A stretch of 64,000 nt of DNA, taken from assembly GCF_008801405.1 (NCBI RefSeq), contig NZ_VZPV01000001.1, positions 2,728,001 to 2,792,000 on the forward strand. Reading direction: 5' to 3'. This DNA comes from Ralstonia insidiosa. Its GTDB lineage: Bacteria > Pseudomonadota > Gammaproteobacteria > Burkholderiales > Burkholderiaceae. Within the stretch, counting starts at the first letter, position 1. Every line of letters starts with the position of its first letter. The notes beneath the pieces are model-generated. The model saw nothing but the letters and a program-made list of their open reading frames with translations. It did not search any database and was not told the origin of the DNA. The position numbers were made by a program, and so were the translations under genes. Shown here one piece after another: positions 35,892 to 44,812 of this stretch.

Positions 35892-36644
35892 ATGTCCAGC
35901 ATTGGGAAACCTCAGTCCTTGTTCATCCTGACCGGTGCCTCGCGCGGGCTGGGCGCCGCGCTGGCCCAGGCGCTGATGCAGCCTGGCCACCACCTGATCT
36001 GCGTGGCGCGCGGCGACAACGCCGAGCTGCGTGCGCAGGCGGCCGCCGCCGGCGTGGCGCTCGACTGGCACCAGGTCGATCTGACCGACGCGCATGCCGC
36101 CGAGGCCTGGATGACCAAGACGCTGGCTGCCCTGCCCGCTCACAAGAACGTCACGCTGGTGCTCAACGCCGGCGCCGTCGAGCCGATCGGCACCATCGAC
36201 ACGCTGCGCGCCGACACGCTGCTGCCGCATCTGCAACTGAACCTTGCTGGCCCGATGGCACTGACCGCCGCCCTGCTACGCGGCACCGCTGCGTGGAATG
36301 CGCAGCGCCGCGTGCTGGCGATCTCGTCGGGCGCCGCACGCCGGCCGATCGCCGGCTGGGCCGCCTACTGCACGGGCAAGGCCGGGCTCGACATGTTCGT
36401 GCGCGCCATCAACGCCGATGGCGATGCCAGCGTGCGTGCCGTGGCATTGGCCCCGGGCGTGATCGACACCGACATGCAACGCACCATCCGTGGCGCCGAC
36501 TTTGCCGGCGTGCAGCGCTTCCGCGATCTGCACGCGCACGGCGAGCTGGTCTCGCCGCAAGACGCCGCCGCGCGCATCGCCGCCTACCTCGTTCGCCCCG
36601 ACTTTGGCGCGACCGAGCTGGACGACCTGCGCAATTACGCCTAA
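35892..36644 (+). CDS. SDR family oxidoreductase
   Basis: A 250-residue short-chain dehydrogenase with the NAD(P) loop TGASRGLG (about 14-21), Asn motif LNAGAVEP, Ser in ISSGAAR and the catalytic YCTGK. Length and motifs are of the sepiapterin-reductase/benzil-reductase type of SDR, but the substrate is unknown. It lies 19 bases after prfB and 35 before lysS, so the three are probably one operon. Confidence 0.88.
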   Translation: MSSIGKPQSLFILTGASRGLGAALAQALMQPGHHLICVARGDNAELRAQAAAAGVALDWHQVDLTDAHAAEAWMTKTLAALPAHKNVTLVLNAGAVEPIGTIDTLRADTLLPHLQLNLAGPMALTAALLRGTAAWNAQRRVLAISSGAARRPIAGWAAYCTGKAGLDMFVRAINADGDASVRAVALAPGVIDTDMQRTIRGADFAGVQRFRDLHAHGELVSPQDAAARIAAYLVRPDFGATELDDLRNYA

Positions 36645-36679
36645 TCCGCGCCTGACAAGACTCTCCTCTCATCACCACC

Positions 36680-38227
36680 ATGACCGAACAGAACAACCCG
36701 GCCGAATCGAACGCCCCCCTCGTTGCCGGACACGCGCAGGATGACAACAAGATCATCGCCGAGCGCCGCGAGAAGCTGGCCGAGATCCGCCAGCACGGCG
36801 TCGCCTTCCCCAACGATTTCCGCCCGACGCATCACGCCGGCGATCTGCAAGCCAAGTACCGCGAATTCGAGCAGGCCGCGCTGGAAGCCGAGCCGGTGCA
36901 AGTCGCCATCGCCGGCCGCATGATGCTCAAGCGCGTGATGGGCAAGGCCAGCTTTGCCACCGTGCAGGACAGCACCGATCGCATCCAGTTCTACATCAGC
37001 CGCGACGCGGTGGGCGAGGACGTCTACGCCAGCTTCAAGAAGTGGGATCTGGGCGACATCGTGGCCGCGCGCGGCACGCTGATGAAGACCAAGACCGGCG
37101 AACTGTCGGTGTCCGTGACAGAACTGCGCCTGCTCTCCAAGAGCCTGCGTCCGCTGCCGGGCGACTTCTATGGCCTGGCCGATCAAGAAGTGAAATACCG
37201 CCAGCGCTACGTCGACCTGATCGTCTCGAAGGAAACGCGCGACACCTTCCGCGCCCGCACCAAGGCCATGGCCTCGCTGCGCAACTTCATGGCCGGCAAC
37301 GGCTTCATGGAGGTTGAGACGCCGATGCTGCACCCGATTCCGGGTGGCGCTGCGGCCAAACCGTTCATCACGCACCACAACGCACTGGACATGCAGATGT
37401 TCCTGCGCATCGCGCCGGAGCTGTACCTCAAGCGCCTAATCGTCGGCGGCTTTGATCGCGTGTTCGAAATCAACCGCAACTTCCGTAACGAGGGCGTGTC
37501 GCCGCGACACAACCCCGAGTTCACGATGATGGAGTTCTACGCAGCCTACACGGACTACCGCTGGCTAATGGACTTCACCGAACAGCTGATCCGCCAAGCG
37601 GCGATCGATGCCTCGGGCACCGCCACGCTGACGTACCAAGGCCGCGAGCTGGACCTGTCCAAGCCGTTCCACCGCCTGACGATCTGCCAGGCCATTCAGA
37701 AGTACGCGCCGCAGTACACAGACGCGCAACTGGCCGACGTCGACTTCCTGCGCGCCGAACTCAAGAAGTTCAAGATCGACACCAACGCGCCGCAGTTCCT
37801 GAACGCCGGCGTGGGCTCGCTGCAGCTCGTGCTGTTTGAAGAGACGGCCGAGTCGCAACTGTGGGAACCGACCTTCATCATCGACTACCCGGTCGAAGTC
37901 TCGCCGCTGGCGCGTGCATCGGACACGCAGCCGGGCATCACCGAGCGCTTCGAACTGTTCATCACCGGCCGCGAAATCGCCAACGGCTTCTCGGAGCTGA
38001 ATGACGCGGAAGACCAAGCCGAGCGCTTCCGCAAGCAGGTCGAGCAGAAGGACGCCGGTGACGAAGAAGCCATGTTCTACGACGCCGACTACATCCGCGC
38101 GCTGGAATACGGCATGCCCCCGACCGGTGGCTGCGGCATCGGCATCGACCGTCTGGTCATGCTGCTGACCGACAGCCCGAACATCCGCGACGTGATCCTC
38201 TTCCCGCACCTGCGCCGCGAAGACTGA
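36680..38227 (+). CDS. lysS: Lysyl-tRNA synthetase, class II
   Basis: A 515-residue class II enzyme with the N-terminal OB-fold anticodon-binding domain (about 60-160) and the catalytic core: motif 1 region GNGFMEVETPMLHPIPGGA, motif 2 FEINRNFRNEGVSPRHNPEFTM, motif 3 GGCGIGIDRLVMLL. It is in the prfB-lysS order common in Gram-negatives. A UUCG-loop terminator follows 26 bases after the stop. Confidence 0.97.
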   Translation: MTEQNNPAESNAPLVAGHAQDDNKIIAERREKLAEIRQHGVAFPNDFRPTHHAGDLQAKYREFEQAALEAEPVQVAIAGRMMLKRVMGKASFATVQDSTDRIQFYISRDAVGEDVYASFKKWDLGDIVAARGTLMKTKTGELSVSVTELRLLSKSLRPLPGDFYGLADQEVKYRQRYVDLIVSKETRDTFRARTKAMASLRNFMAGNGFMEVETPMLHPIPGGAAAKPFITHHNALDMQMFLRIAPELYLKRLIVGGFDRVFEINRNFRNEGVSPRHNPEFTMMEFYAAYTDYRWLMDFTEQLIRQAAIDASGTATLTYQGRELDLSKPFHRLTICQAIQKYAPQYTDAQLADVDFLRAELKKFKIDTNAPQFLNAGVGSLQLVLFEETAESQLWEPTFIIDYPVEVSPLARASDTQPGITERFELFITGREIANGFSELNDAEDQAERFRKQVEQKDAGDEEAMFYDADYIRALEYGMPPTGGCGIGIDRLVMLLTDSPNIRDVILFPHLRRED

Positions 38228-38252
38228 TCGGTCGGAAAGCCTGCCTCACGAG

Positions 38253-38275
38253 AACGCCCCTTCGGGGGCGTTTTT
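38253..38275 (+). terminator. lysS terminator with UUCG loop
   Basis: AACGCCCC, loop TTCG, GGGGCGTT followed by more T. It ends the prfB-SDR-lysS unit. Confidence 0.9.
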
Positions 38276-38484
38276 GTTGGGCGCGCAGTCGCGCAAGTGG
38301 CGCGCCTACCCTGCTATTTGTAACATCCCCACGATGCCACAACATGTATCAAAACGCGGCAACTCTTTGATTTTTAATAGAAAAACAGGACTACAGATGC
38401 TTACAAATTAAAACGGTATCCGTTCCGGCGATGCACCACACTGTGATCATCAAAACGCCGAACCGATCACGGCGCAGGAGAACG

Positions 38485-39237
38485 ATGATGAACAACAACG
38501 TCCAATCGAACCAAGGTCAACAATATGCCGCCACGTCGCCGGGCCAAGTGCCGCCGTCGTCGCGCCGCATGCATCCGCTGATGACGACGGCCGCTGTGGC
38601 CGTGATCATCGCCAGCCTGACGGCAGTGGCCGCCATCACCGGCATCCTGCCGACGTCAAAGGCCACGCAGGGCAGCACCGATCCCAACGTCGCAGCCCAG
38701 TCTGCAGCAGCGATACCGGGCGCCTCCGCTCCGATGGCGTTGGCGGCTCCGGGCCAGACGACGCAACCGAATCAGGCCGCGCCGTATCCGGCACAGAACG
38801 TGGCACCCGCTCCGGCCCCGGCACGTGCGCGTGAGCCGTCGTACGCTGAACGCGCCCCGTCGACCAGCCCGCACTACGCTCAAACGCAGCCACGCCAATC
38901 GGTCAGCCCGTACACCGGCCATGTCACGTCGGTCACCCCGATCTCGACGCAAGCCAAGGAAACCGGTCTCGGCATGATCGGCGGTGCAGTGGTGGGTGGC
39001 CTGCTGGGTAACCAGGTCGGTCGCGGCAATGGCCGCACGCTCGCGACGGTGGGCGGCGCGCTGGCGGGCGGTTACGGCGGCCATGTGGCGGAGAACTACT
39101 ACAGCCGCGATACCCAATACCGCGTGAACGTGCGTATGGACAACGGCACCAACCGCAGCTTCACCTACAAGGCTGCCCCAGGCTTCCAGCCGGGCGACCG
39201 CGTGCATATCGAAGACGGCTCGCTGGTGGCAGGCTAA
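38485..39237 (+). CDS. Glycine-zipper 2TM-domain envelope protein
   Basis: About 250 residues from the ATG at 38485 (AGGAG just before; the next ATG, one codon later, is equally good). One N-terminal membrane helix (about residues 31-52) precedes a Pro/Ala/Gln-rich linker. A glycine zipper follows (MIGGAVVGGLLGNQVG; VGGALAGGYGGHVAE), then a small domain with FTYKAAPGFQPGDRVHIEDG. Related outer-membrane proteins (17 kDa antigen/Rick_17kDa type) are of unknown function. The preceding 200 bases are AT-rich and look like a promoter region. Confidence 0.8.
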   Translation: MMNNNVQSNQGQQYAATSPGQVPPSSRRMHPLMTTAAVAVIIASLTAVAAITGILPTSKATQGSTDPNVAAQSAAAIPGASAPMALAAPGQTTQPNQAAPYPAQNVAPAPAPARAREPSYAERAPSTSPHYAQTQPRQSVSPYTGHVTSVTPISTQAKETGLGMIGGAVVGGLLGNQVGRGNGRTLATVGGALAGGYGGHVAENYYSRDTQYRVNVRMDNGTNRSFTYKAAPGFQPGDRVHIEDGSLVAG

Positions 39238-39262
39238 TCGGGTAGCGGATTCCCGCCCAAAG

Positions 39263-39289
39263 AAAAACCGGCCTTCGGGCCGGTTTTTT
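39263..39289 (+). terminator. Terminator after the glycine-zipper gene, UUCG loop
   Basis: AAAAACCGGCC, loop TTCG, GGCCGGTTTTTT. The A-rich side could serve iscX on the other strand. Confidence 0.9.
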
Positions 39290-39316
39290 CATGCGCGTGC
39301 ACTTGAGGCTGTGCGC

Positions 39317-39511
39317 TTATTCCGCTTCGTCGATCCACGCTTGCTGGATCGCTTCGAGGAATTTCTCGCCGCCGCGCTTGTGGTCGTCGTCAAAGCCGTC
39401 GAGGCTGACGACCTTGTTGTGCAGATCGACGAAGTTCAGACGCGTCGGGTCGACGTCGGGGTACTTGTCGTACAGCGCTTCGGCGATCTGCTGAATGTCG
39501 TTCCATTTCAT
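39317..39511 (-). CDS. iscX: Fe-S cluster assembly protein IscX
   Basis: A 64-residue acidic protein starting MKWNDIQQIAEALYDKYP and containing NFVDLHNKVVSLDGF. IscX binds iron and IscS and tunes cluster assembly. It follows fdx by 41 bases and ends the operon. The longer frame upstream is not family-like. Confidence 0.95.
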   Translation of the reverse strand: MKWNDIQQIAEALYDKYPDVDPTRLNFVDLHNKVVSLDGFDDDHKRGGEKFLEAIQQAWIDEAE

Positions 39512-39552
39512 GATGGGCTCCCTTTCCACTGGCGGCACCGTGGCCACTCGGC

Positions 39553-39891
39553 TCAGTGGTTTTCCTTGGCGTGGTTGATGGTGTACTTCGGGATCTCGAT
39601 GGTGAGGTCTTCGTCCGTCACCTTGGCCTGGCACGACAGGCGCGAATTCGGCTCCAGGCCCCAGGCCTTGTCGAGCAGGTCTTCTTCCTTCTCCGAAGCC
39701 TCATCCAGCGAATTGAAGCCCTCGCGCACGATCACGTGGCAGGTCGTGCAGGCGCACGATTTTTCGCAGGCGTGCTCGATCTCGATGTCGGCGCCCAGCA
39801 GCGCGTCGCAGATGGTCGTGCCGGTCTTGGCTTCGATCACGGCCCCTTCCGGGCAGTACTCGACGTGAGGAAGGATGACGATTTGTGGCAT
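39553..39891 (-). CDS. fdx: ISC-system ferredoxin, [2Fe-2S]
   Basis: A 112-residue adrenodoxin-type ferredoxin. The four cluster ligands are C42, C48, C51 (CEKSCACTTC) and C87 (LSCQAK), the same positions as E. coli Fdx. It donates electrons in Fe-S cluster building. It lies 53 bases after hscA. Confidence 0.96.
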   Translation of the reverse strand: MPQIVILPHVEYCPEGAVIEAKTGTTICDALLGADIEIEHACEKSCACTTCHVIVREGFNSLDEASEKEEDLLDKAWGLEPNSRLSCQAKVTDEDLTIEIPKYTINHAKENH

Positions 39892-39944
39892 GAAGAGACT
39901 CGTTCAATAAAAGGTTGGGAACACGGCGGCCGATGGCGAATCGG

Positions 39945-41810
39945 TCAGCCAAGCTCCTCGATACGTTTGCCGGCCAGCGCCTTGCGGATGCCGCGGTCCA
40001 TGCGGCGCGCGGCGAACTCGTCGGTGCCGTGCGAGAGCGTATCGACGGCGTCCTTGATGGCGCGGTGATCTTCACCCTGCATGGTGGCGCGCAGCGCGGC
40101 GACTTCGGTGTCGATCGCAGCCCGCTCTTCGGGCGAGAGCAGATCACCATCGGCCTCCAGCGCATGCGACAGCGCTTCGAGCAGGCGTTCGCCTTCGACG
40201 CGCTCTTCGGCCAGCGCACGGCGGCGCATGTCGTCTTCGGCGGATTGGAAGCCTTCCTGCAGCATGCGGGCGATGTCATCGTCGCCCAGACCGTACGACG
40301 GCTTCACGGTGATGGACGCTTCCACGCCGGATACCGTCTCGCGAGCGAACACCGACAGCAGGCCATCTGCATCCACCTGATACGTCACGCGGATGCGTGC
40401 CGCGCCGGCCACCATCGGCGGAATGCCGCGCAGCTCGAAGCGGGCCAGCGAGCGGCAGTCGCTCACCAGTTCGCGCTCGCCCTGCAGCACGTGGATCGCC
40501 ATGGCCGTCTGGCCATCCTTGAAAGTGGTGAATTCCTGCGCGCGCGCCACGGGAATCGTGCTGTTGCGCGGGATGATCTTCTCGACCAGACCGCCCATCG
40601 TCTCGACGCCCAGCGACAGCGGGATCACGTCGAGCAGCAGCCAGTCTTCGCCCGGCGCGCGGTTGCCGGCCAGCAGGTTGGCCTGCATGGCGGCGCCGAT
40701 GGCGACTACCTGATCCGGGTCGAGGTTCGTGAGCGGCGTGCGGCCAAACAGTTGGCCCACGGCGCGGCGAATGATCGGCATGCGCGTTGCGCCACCCACC
40801 AGCACCACGCCCTTCACCTCTTCCACCGTCACGCCTGCATCGCGCAATGCGCGGCGCACGGGCGACAGCGTCTTCTGCACGAGATTGGCGGTCAGCTCAG
40901 CAAACGTCTCGGCGGTCAGCACGAGGTGCACGGTCTCGCCGGTGGAGAGCATCGCGTCAATCTCGGTGCTGTCGGCGGTGGAGAGCCATTCCTTGGCTGC
41001 ACGCGCCTTGTTCAGCAGCAGGCGGGTGTCTTCGGCCGACAGCGGTTGCAGGCTGGCCTGCTCGACGATCCAGCACACGATGCGTTGGTCGAAATCGTCG
41101 CCGCCCAGCGCGGAATCGCCGCCCGTCGACATCACCTCGAACACGCCCTTGGTGAGCTTGAGCACGGAGATGTCGAACGTGCCGCCGCCCAAGTCGTAGA
41201 CGGCGTAGATGCCCTCCGCCGCGTTGTCCAGGCCGTAGGCAATGGCAGCAGCAGTCGGCTCATTCAGCAGGCGCAACACGTTCAAGCCGGCCAGCTTGGC
41301 GGCGTCTTTCGTTGCCTGGCGTTGCGCGTCGTCAAAGTACGCCGGCACAGTAATCACAGCGCCGACCAACTCATCGCCGAGCGTGTCTTCCGCGCGCTGG
41401 CGCAGCGTGGCGAGAATCTCCGCCGACACTTCCACCGGGCTTTTCACACCGGCCACGGTCTTGAGTTGCACCATGCCCGGCGCATCGACGAAGTCGTACG
41501 GCGTGTTCTCGATGTGGGCGACGTCCTTCAGGCCGCGGCCCATGAAGCGCTTGACCGAGATGATGGTGTTCTTCGGATCGCGCACGGCCTCGGCCTGGGC
41601 CTTGTAACCGATATGCGCGCCGCCGGCGGGCAAATAGCGCACCACGGAGGGCAGCAGCGGACGGCCCTGATCATCGGGCAACACTTCCGGCACACTGCTG
41701 CGCACAGCAGCCACCAGCGAGTTGGTCGTGCCCAGATCGATGCCCACCGCCAGACGGCGCTGGTGCGGTGCGGGCGATTCGCCGGGTTCGGAAATCTGCA
41801 GTAAAGCCAT
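39945..41810 (-). CDS. hscA: Fe-S protein assembly chaperone HscA (Hsp70)
   Basis: A 621-residue Hsp70. The start MALLQISEPGESPAPHQRRLAVGIDLGTTNSL holds the ATP-binding phosphate-1 loop; later DLGGGTFDISVL is phosphate-2. The substrate domain follows. HscA with HscB takes IscU and helps release its cluster. I chose the ATG at 41810; the frame extends 42 codons upstream. Confidence 0.96.
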   Translation of the reverse strand: MALLQISEPGESPAPHQRRLAVGIDLGTTNSLVAAVRSSVPEVLPDDQGRPLLPSVVRYLPAGGAHIGYKAQAEAVRDPKNTIISVKRFMGRGLKDVAHIENTPYDFVDAPGMVQLKTVAGVKSPVEVSAEILATLRQRAEDTLGDELVGAVITVPAYFDDAQRQATKDAAKLAGLNVLRLLNEPTAAAIAYGLDNAAEGIYAVYDLGGGTFDISVLKLTKGVFEVMSTGGDSALGGDDFDQRIVCWIVEQASLQPLSAEDTRLLLNKARAAKEWLSTADSTEIDAMLSTGETVHLVLTAETFAELTANLVQKTLSPVRRALRDAGVTVEEVKGVVLVGGATRMPIIRRAVGQLFGRTPLTNLDPDQVVAIGAAMQANLLAGNRAPGEDWLLLDVIPLSLGVETMGGLVEKIIPRNSTIPVARAQEFTTFKDGQTAMAIHVLQGERELVSDCRSLARFELRGIPPMVAGAARIRVTYQVDADGLLSVFARETVSGVEASITVKPSYGLGDDDIARMLQEGFQSAEDDMRRRALAEERVEGERLLEALSHALEADGDLLSPEERAAIDTEVAALRATMQGEDHRAIKDAVDTLSHGTDEFAARRMDRGIRKALAGKRIEELG

Positions 41811-41883
41811 GGGATGTCTCGATTGCGCGGAAGTCGCAGGATGCCGGCCTCGGCAAACCCGCCATTGTCGCAAATTCTGTGTC

Positions 41884-42420
41884 TCAGTCGTCCAGCCGGT
41901 CGATTGCCTCAGCAGTGTCGCGCTCGATCTTTTCAATGAACATCAACTGGCGGACGGCATCTGCGGCAGCGGCGCTGTTGCCGTCGCCCCCATCACCGTT
42001 CAGCAGCCCCGCCAGTGCGGCGTAGCGTGCGCGCTTTTCCTTGCGCAGCATGCCGAGTAACGCGTCCAGCGCATCCACATCGCGCTCAGCCTTGGCGTCG
42101 CCCAGCGATTCGCGCCACTCCATCTGCTGCATCAGAAACGCGGGCGGCATGGCCGTGTTGTTCTCGGCCTGCACGTCGATGCCCTTCAAATGCAGCAGAT
42201 ACGTGGCCCGCTTGAGCGGATCACGCAGCGTCTGATACGCCTCGTTGGCGCGCGTGGCCCATTGCATGGCGACACGGCGCTCGGCGTCGCCCGCGTGTGC
42301 ATAACGATCGGGATGCGCTTGCGATTGCACGGTGCGGTACGCAGCGTTCAACGCGTCTTCGTCGACCTCGAAGTGCTCGGGCAGACCGAACAAGGAGAAA
42401 TGCGTGTCGCTGACGTTCAT
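41884..42420 (-). CDS. hscB: Co-chaperone HscB (J-protein)
   Basis: A 178-residue J-domain protein: the HPD motif is in QAHPDRYA at about residue 36, and the C-terminal helical part binds IscU. The ATG at 42420 has no visible ribosome-binding site; instead a hairpin with seven U lies immediately upstream. The gene follows the DUF3565 gene by 34 bases. Confidence 0.95.
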   Translation of the reverse strand: MNVSDTHFSLFGLPEHFEVDEDALNAAYRTVQSQAHPDRYAHAGDAERRVAMQWATRANEAYQTLRDPLKRATYLLHLKGIDVQAENNTAMPPAFLMQQMEWRESLGDAKAERDVDALDALLGMLRKEKRARYAALAGLLNGDGGDGNSAAAADAVRQLMFIEKIERDTAEAIDRLDD

Positions 42421-42424
42421 GAAT

Positions 42425-42448
42425 AAAAAAAGCGGCCGCGCCGCCTTT
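42425..42448 (-). terminator. Terminator-like hairpin just before hscB
   Basis: Minus strand AAAGGCGGC, a three-base loop, then GCCGCTTTT (one G-T pair) followed by a run of T to 42425. It sits between two isc genes and ends four bases from the hscB ATG. Confidence 0.75.
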
Positions 42449-42454
42449 GTGTTG

Positions 42455-42667
42455 CTACTCGACGGGGAATGTCGGAACCTCGCCCCGATCGCACTTCAGG
42501 CATTCCACCACCACGCCGATCTTGCTGGCGCGCCCGGCTTCGGTTTCAGTCCAGGGCCGTTGCTGCCAAGGCGGATCGTGACGCATGTGCTGCCCGTGCC
42601 CGCAAGCGAGACGGGCGACCCAGTGGCCTTCCTCGTCCCGCTCGAAACCGACAATCGCTTGCTTCAA
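42455..42667 (-). CDS. DUF3565 zinc-ligand protein inside the isc operon
   Basis: A 70-residue protein with the pattern CGHGQHMRHDPPW at residues 22-34 and ECLKCD at 55-60. The Cys and His residues (C22, H24, H27, H30, C56, C59) could hold zinc or a cluster. This fits the DUF3565 family. It starts 11 bases after the iscA stop and ends 34 before hscB, so it is almost certainly co-transcribed with iscRSUA. Function unknown. Confidence 0.8.
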   Translation of the reverse strand: MKQAIVGFERDEEGHWVARLACGHGQHMRHDPPWQQRPWTETEAGRASKIGVVVECLKCDRGEVPTFPVE

Positions 42668-42677
42668 TGCGCCCCGC

Positions 42678-42998
42678 TCAAACGCGGAACGACTCGCCGC
42701 AACCGCACTCGTCCTTCACGTTCGGGTTATTGAACTTGAAGCCTTCGTTCAACCCTTCGCGTGCAAAGTCCAACTCGGTGCCATCGATGTACGGCAGGCT
42801 CTTCGGATCGACGATCACCTTGACGCCGTTGGATTCGAACACCTGGTCTTCCGCGGCAATCTCGTCCGCGTATTCGAGCTTGTAAGCCAGGCCCGAGCAA
42901 CCGGTGGTCTTCACGCCCACGCGCAGGCCCACGCCCTTGCCACGGCGGGTCAGATAGCGGGAAACGTGCTGCGCGGCCTTGTCGGTCAGGGTGATCAT
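42678..42998 (-). CDS. iscA: Iron-sulfur cluster assembly protein IscA
   Basis: A 106-residue A-type carrier with the three conserved Cys: C34 (TGCSGLAY), C98 and C100 (ECGCGES). It passes clusters, probably [4Fe-4S], to target proteins. It lies 32 bases after iscU. Confidence 0.96.
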   Translation of the reverse strand: MITLTDKAAQHVSRYLTRRGKGVGLRVGVKTTGCSGLAYKLEYADEIAAEDQVFESNGVKVIVDPKSLPYIDGTELDFAREGLNEGFKFNNPNVKDECGCGESFRV

Positions 42999-43030
42999 GC
43001 TGCGTCCTTTCTATTGATGCTGGAGGCGGC

Positions 43031-43432
43031 TTAAGCAGCCTTCTGCTCGGCGGTGCCGTGCTTTTCCTTGTAGTCGGCCACGGCCGCCTTGATGGCGTCT
43101 TCGGCCAGAATCGAGCAGTGGATCTTCACCGGCGGCAGCGCCAGTTCTTCGGCGATCTGCGTGTTGCGGATCTCCAGCGCTTGGTCCAGCGTCTTGCCCT
43201 TCACCCACTCCGTCACCAGCGACGACGAGGCGATGGCCGAGCCGCAGCCATAGGTCTTGAACTTGGCGTCTTCAATCACGCCTTGCTCGTTGACCTTGAT
43301 TTGCAGCTTCATCACGTCGCCGCAAGCCGGCGCGCCGACCATGCCGGTGCCGACCGTGTCGTCGCCCTTCTCGAAGGAACCGACGTTGCGCGGGTTTTCG
43401 TAGTGATCCAGAACTTGGTTGCTGTAAGACAT
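43031..43432 (-). CDS. iscU: Iron-sulfur cluster scaffold IscU
   Basis: A 133-residue scaffold on which IscS and Fdx build [2Fe-2S] clusters. The ligands C37 (GAPACGDV), C63 (YGCGSA) and C106 (HCSILAE) are in their usual places. The sequence LPPVKIHC, the HscA-binding motif, is present. It follows iscS by 78 bases. Confidence 0.97.
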   Translation of the reverse strand: MSYSNQVLDHYENPRNVGSFEKGDDTVGTGMVGAPACGDVMKLQIKVNEQGVIEDAKFKTYGCGSAIASSSLVTEWVKGKTLDQALEIRNTQIAEELALPPVKIHCSILAEDAIKAAVADYKEKHGTAEQKAA

Positions 43433-43510
43433 TTCACACCTCTTTCAATCGTTGGCTGGCGCGGGGGCGCCGTTTATCCGTTGTCCGCTATCCGTCAAAG
43501 CGCGCCGCGC

Positions 43511-44728
43511 TTAGTGCGCCGCCCATTGAATGCTGTTCAGATCCACGCCGTCCTTGTACATCTCCCACAGCGGAGACAGGTCGCGCAGCTTGCCGATCTT
43601 GCCCTTGAGCAGCTCGACCACGTAGTCGACTTCTTCTTCCGTGGTGAAGCGGCCCACCGTGAAGCGGATCGAGCTATGGGCCAGCTCGTCGTTGCGGCCC
43701 AGCGCGCGCAGCACGTACGACGGCTCCAGCGATGCCGACGTGCAAGCCGAGCCCGACGACACGGCGACATCCTTGATCGCCATGATCAGCGACTCGCCTT
43801 CCACGAAGTTGAAGCTGATGTTCAGGTTGTGCGGCACACGGGCTTCCATGTCGCCGTTCACATACACCTCTTCCATCGTGTTCAGGCCGCGGTACAGGCG
43901 ATCGCGCAGCATGCGGATGCGCTCGTTCTCGGTCGCCATTTCTTCCTTGGCGATACGGAAGGCTTCGCCCATGCCGACGATCTGGTGCGTGGCCAGCGTG
44001 CCCGAACGCATGCCGCGTTCGTGGCCGCCACCGTGCATCTGTGCTTCGATGCGGATACGCGGCTTGCGACGCACGTACAGCGCGCCGATGCCCTTCGGGC
44101 CATACGTCTTGTGCGCCGAGAACGACATCAGGTCGACCTTCAGCTTTTGCAGGTCGATCTCGACCTTGCCGGTGGCCTGGGCAGCATCCACGTGGAAGAT
44201 CACGCCCTTCTCGCGGCAGATTTCGCCCAGCGTTTCAATGTCTTGGATCACGCCGATTTCGTTGTTCACCATCATCACCGAAGCGAGGATGGTGTCCGGG
44301 CGGATGGCTTGCTTGAAGACATCGATATCGATCAGGCCGTTGTCCTTCACGTCCAGATACGTCACCTCAAAGCCCTGGCGCTCCAGCTCACGCGTCGTAT
44401 CCAGCACAGCCTTGTGCTCGGTCTTGACGGTGATGATGTGCTTGCCCTTGCTGCTGTAGAAGTTGGCGGCACCCTTGATCGCCAGGTTGTCGGACTCGGT
44501 GGCGCCCGACGTCCAGACGATCTCGCGTGGGTCGGCGTTCACCAGAGCGGCGACTTGCTCACGCGCGGTCTCGACGGCTTTTTCAGCTTCCCAGCCGAAC
44601 GGATGGCTGCGCGAGGCCGGATTGCCGAAGCTCTCGCGCAGGTACGGGATCATCTTATCGACCACGCGCGGGTCCACCGGCGTCGTCGCGGAATAGTCCA
44701 TGTAGATGGGAAGATGCAGGGTGCTCAT
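43511..44728 (-). CDS. iscS: Cysteine desulfurase IscS
   Basis: A PLP enzyme that takes sulfur from cysteine for Fe-S clusters, thiolated tRNA and other uses. It is 405 residues from the ATG at 44728. The PLP Lys is K207 (SAHKTYGPKG) and the persulfide Cys is C329 (SGSACTSASLEPSYVL). The frame extends 28 codons upstream with no family match. Confidence 0.97.
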   Translation of the reverse strand: MSTLHLPIYMDYSATTPVDPRVVDKMIPYLRESFGNPASRSHPFGWEAEKAVETAREQVAALVNADPREIVWTSGATESDNLAIKGAANFYSSKGKHIITVKTEHKAVLDTTRELERQGFEVTYLDVKDNGLIDIDVFKQAIRPDTILASVMMVNNEIGVIQDIETLGEICREKGVIFHVDAAQATGKVEIDLQKLKVDLMSFSAHKTYGPKGIGALYVRRKPRIRIEAQMHGGGHERGMRSGTLATHQIVGMGEAFRIAKEEMATENERIRMLRDRLYRGLNTMEEVYVNGDMEARVPHNLNISFNFVEGESLIMAIKDVAVSSGSACTSASLEPSYVLRALGRNDELAHSSIRFTVGRFTTEEEVDYVVELLKGKIGKLRDLSPLWEMYKDGVDLNSIQWAAH

Positions 44729-44812
44729 ATCTTGTCTGCCTTGTGTGGGGGGCGATGTTCTATATGTGGGGCTGGCGTCGTGGCCAGGCCTCACGCTAGT
44801 GCAGTCATGCAA

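Noticed and set aside
39915..41804. A 629-codon plus-strand frame across hscA
   Set aside because: Antisense of hscA with low-complexity His/Arg/Gln translation; hscA is unmistakable.
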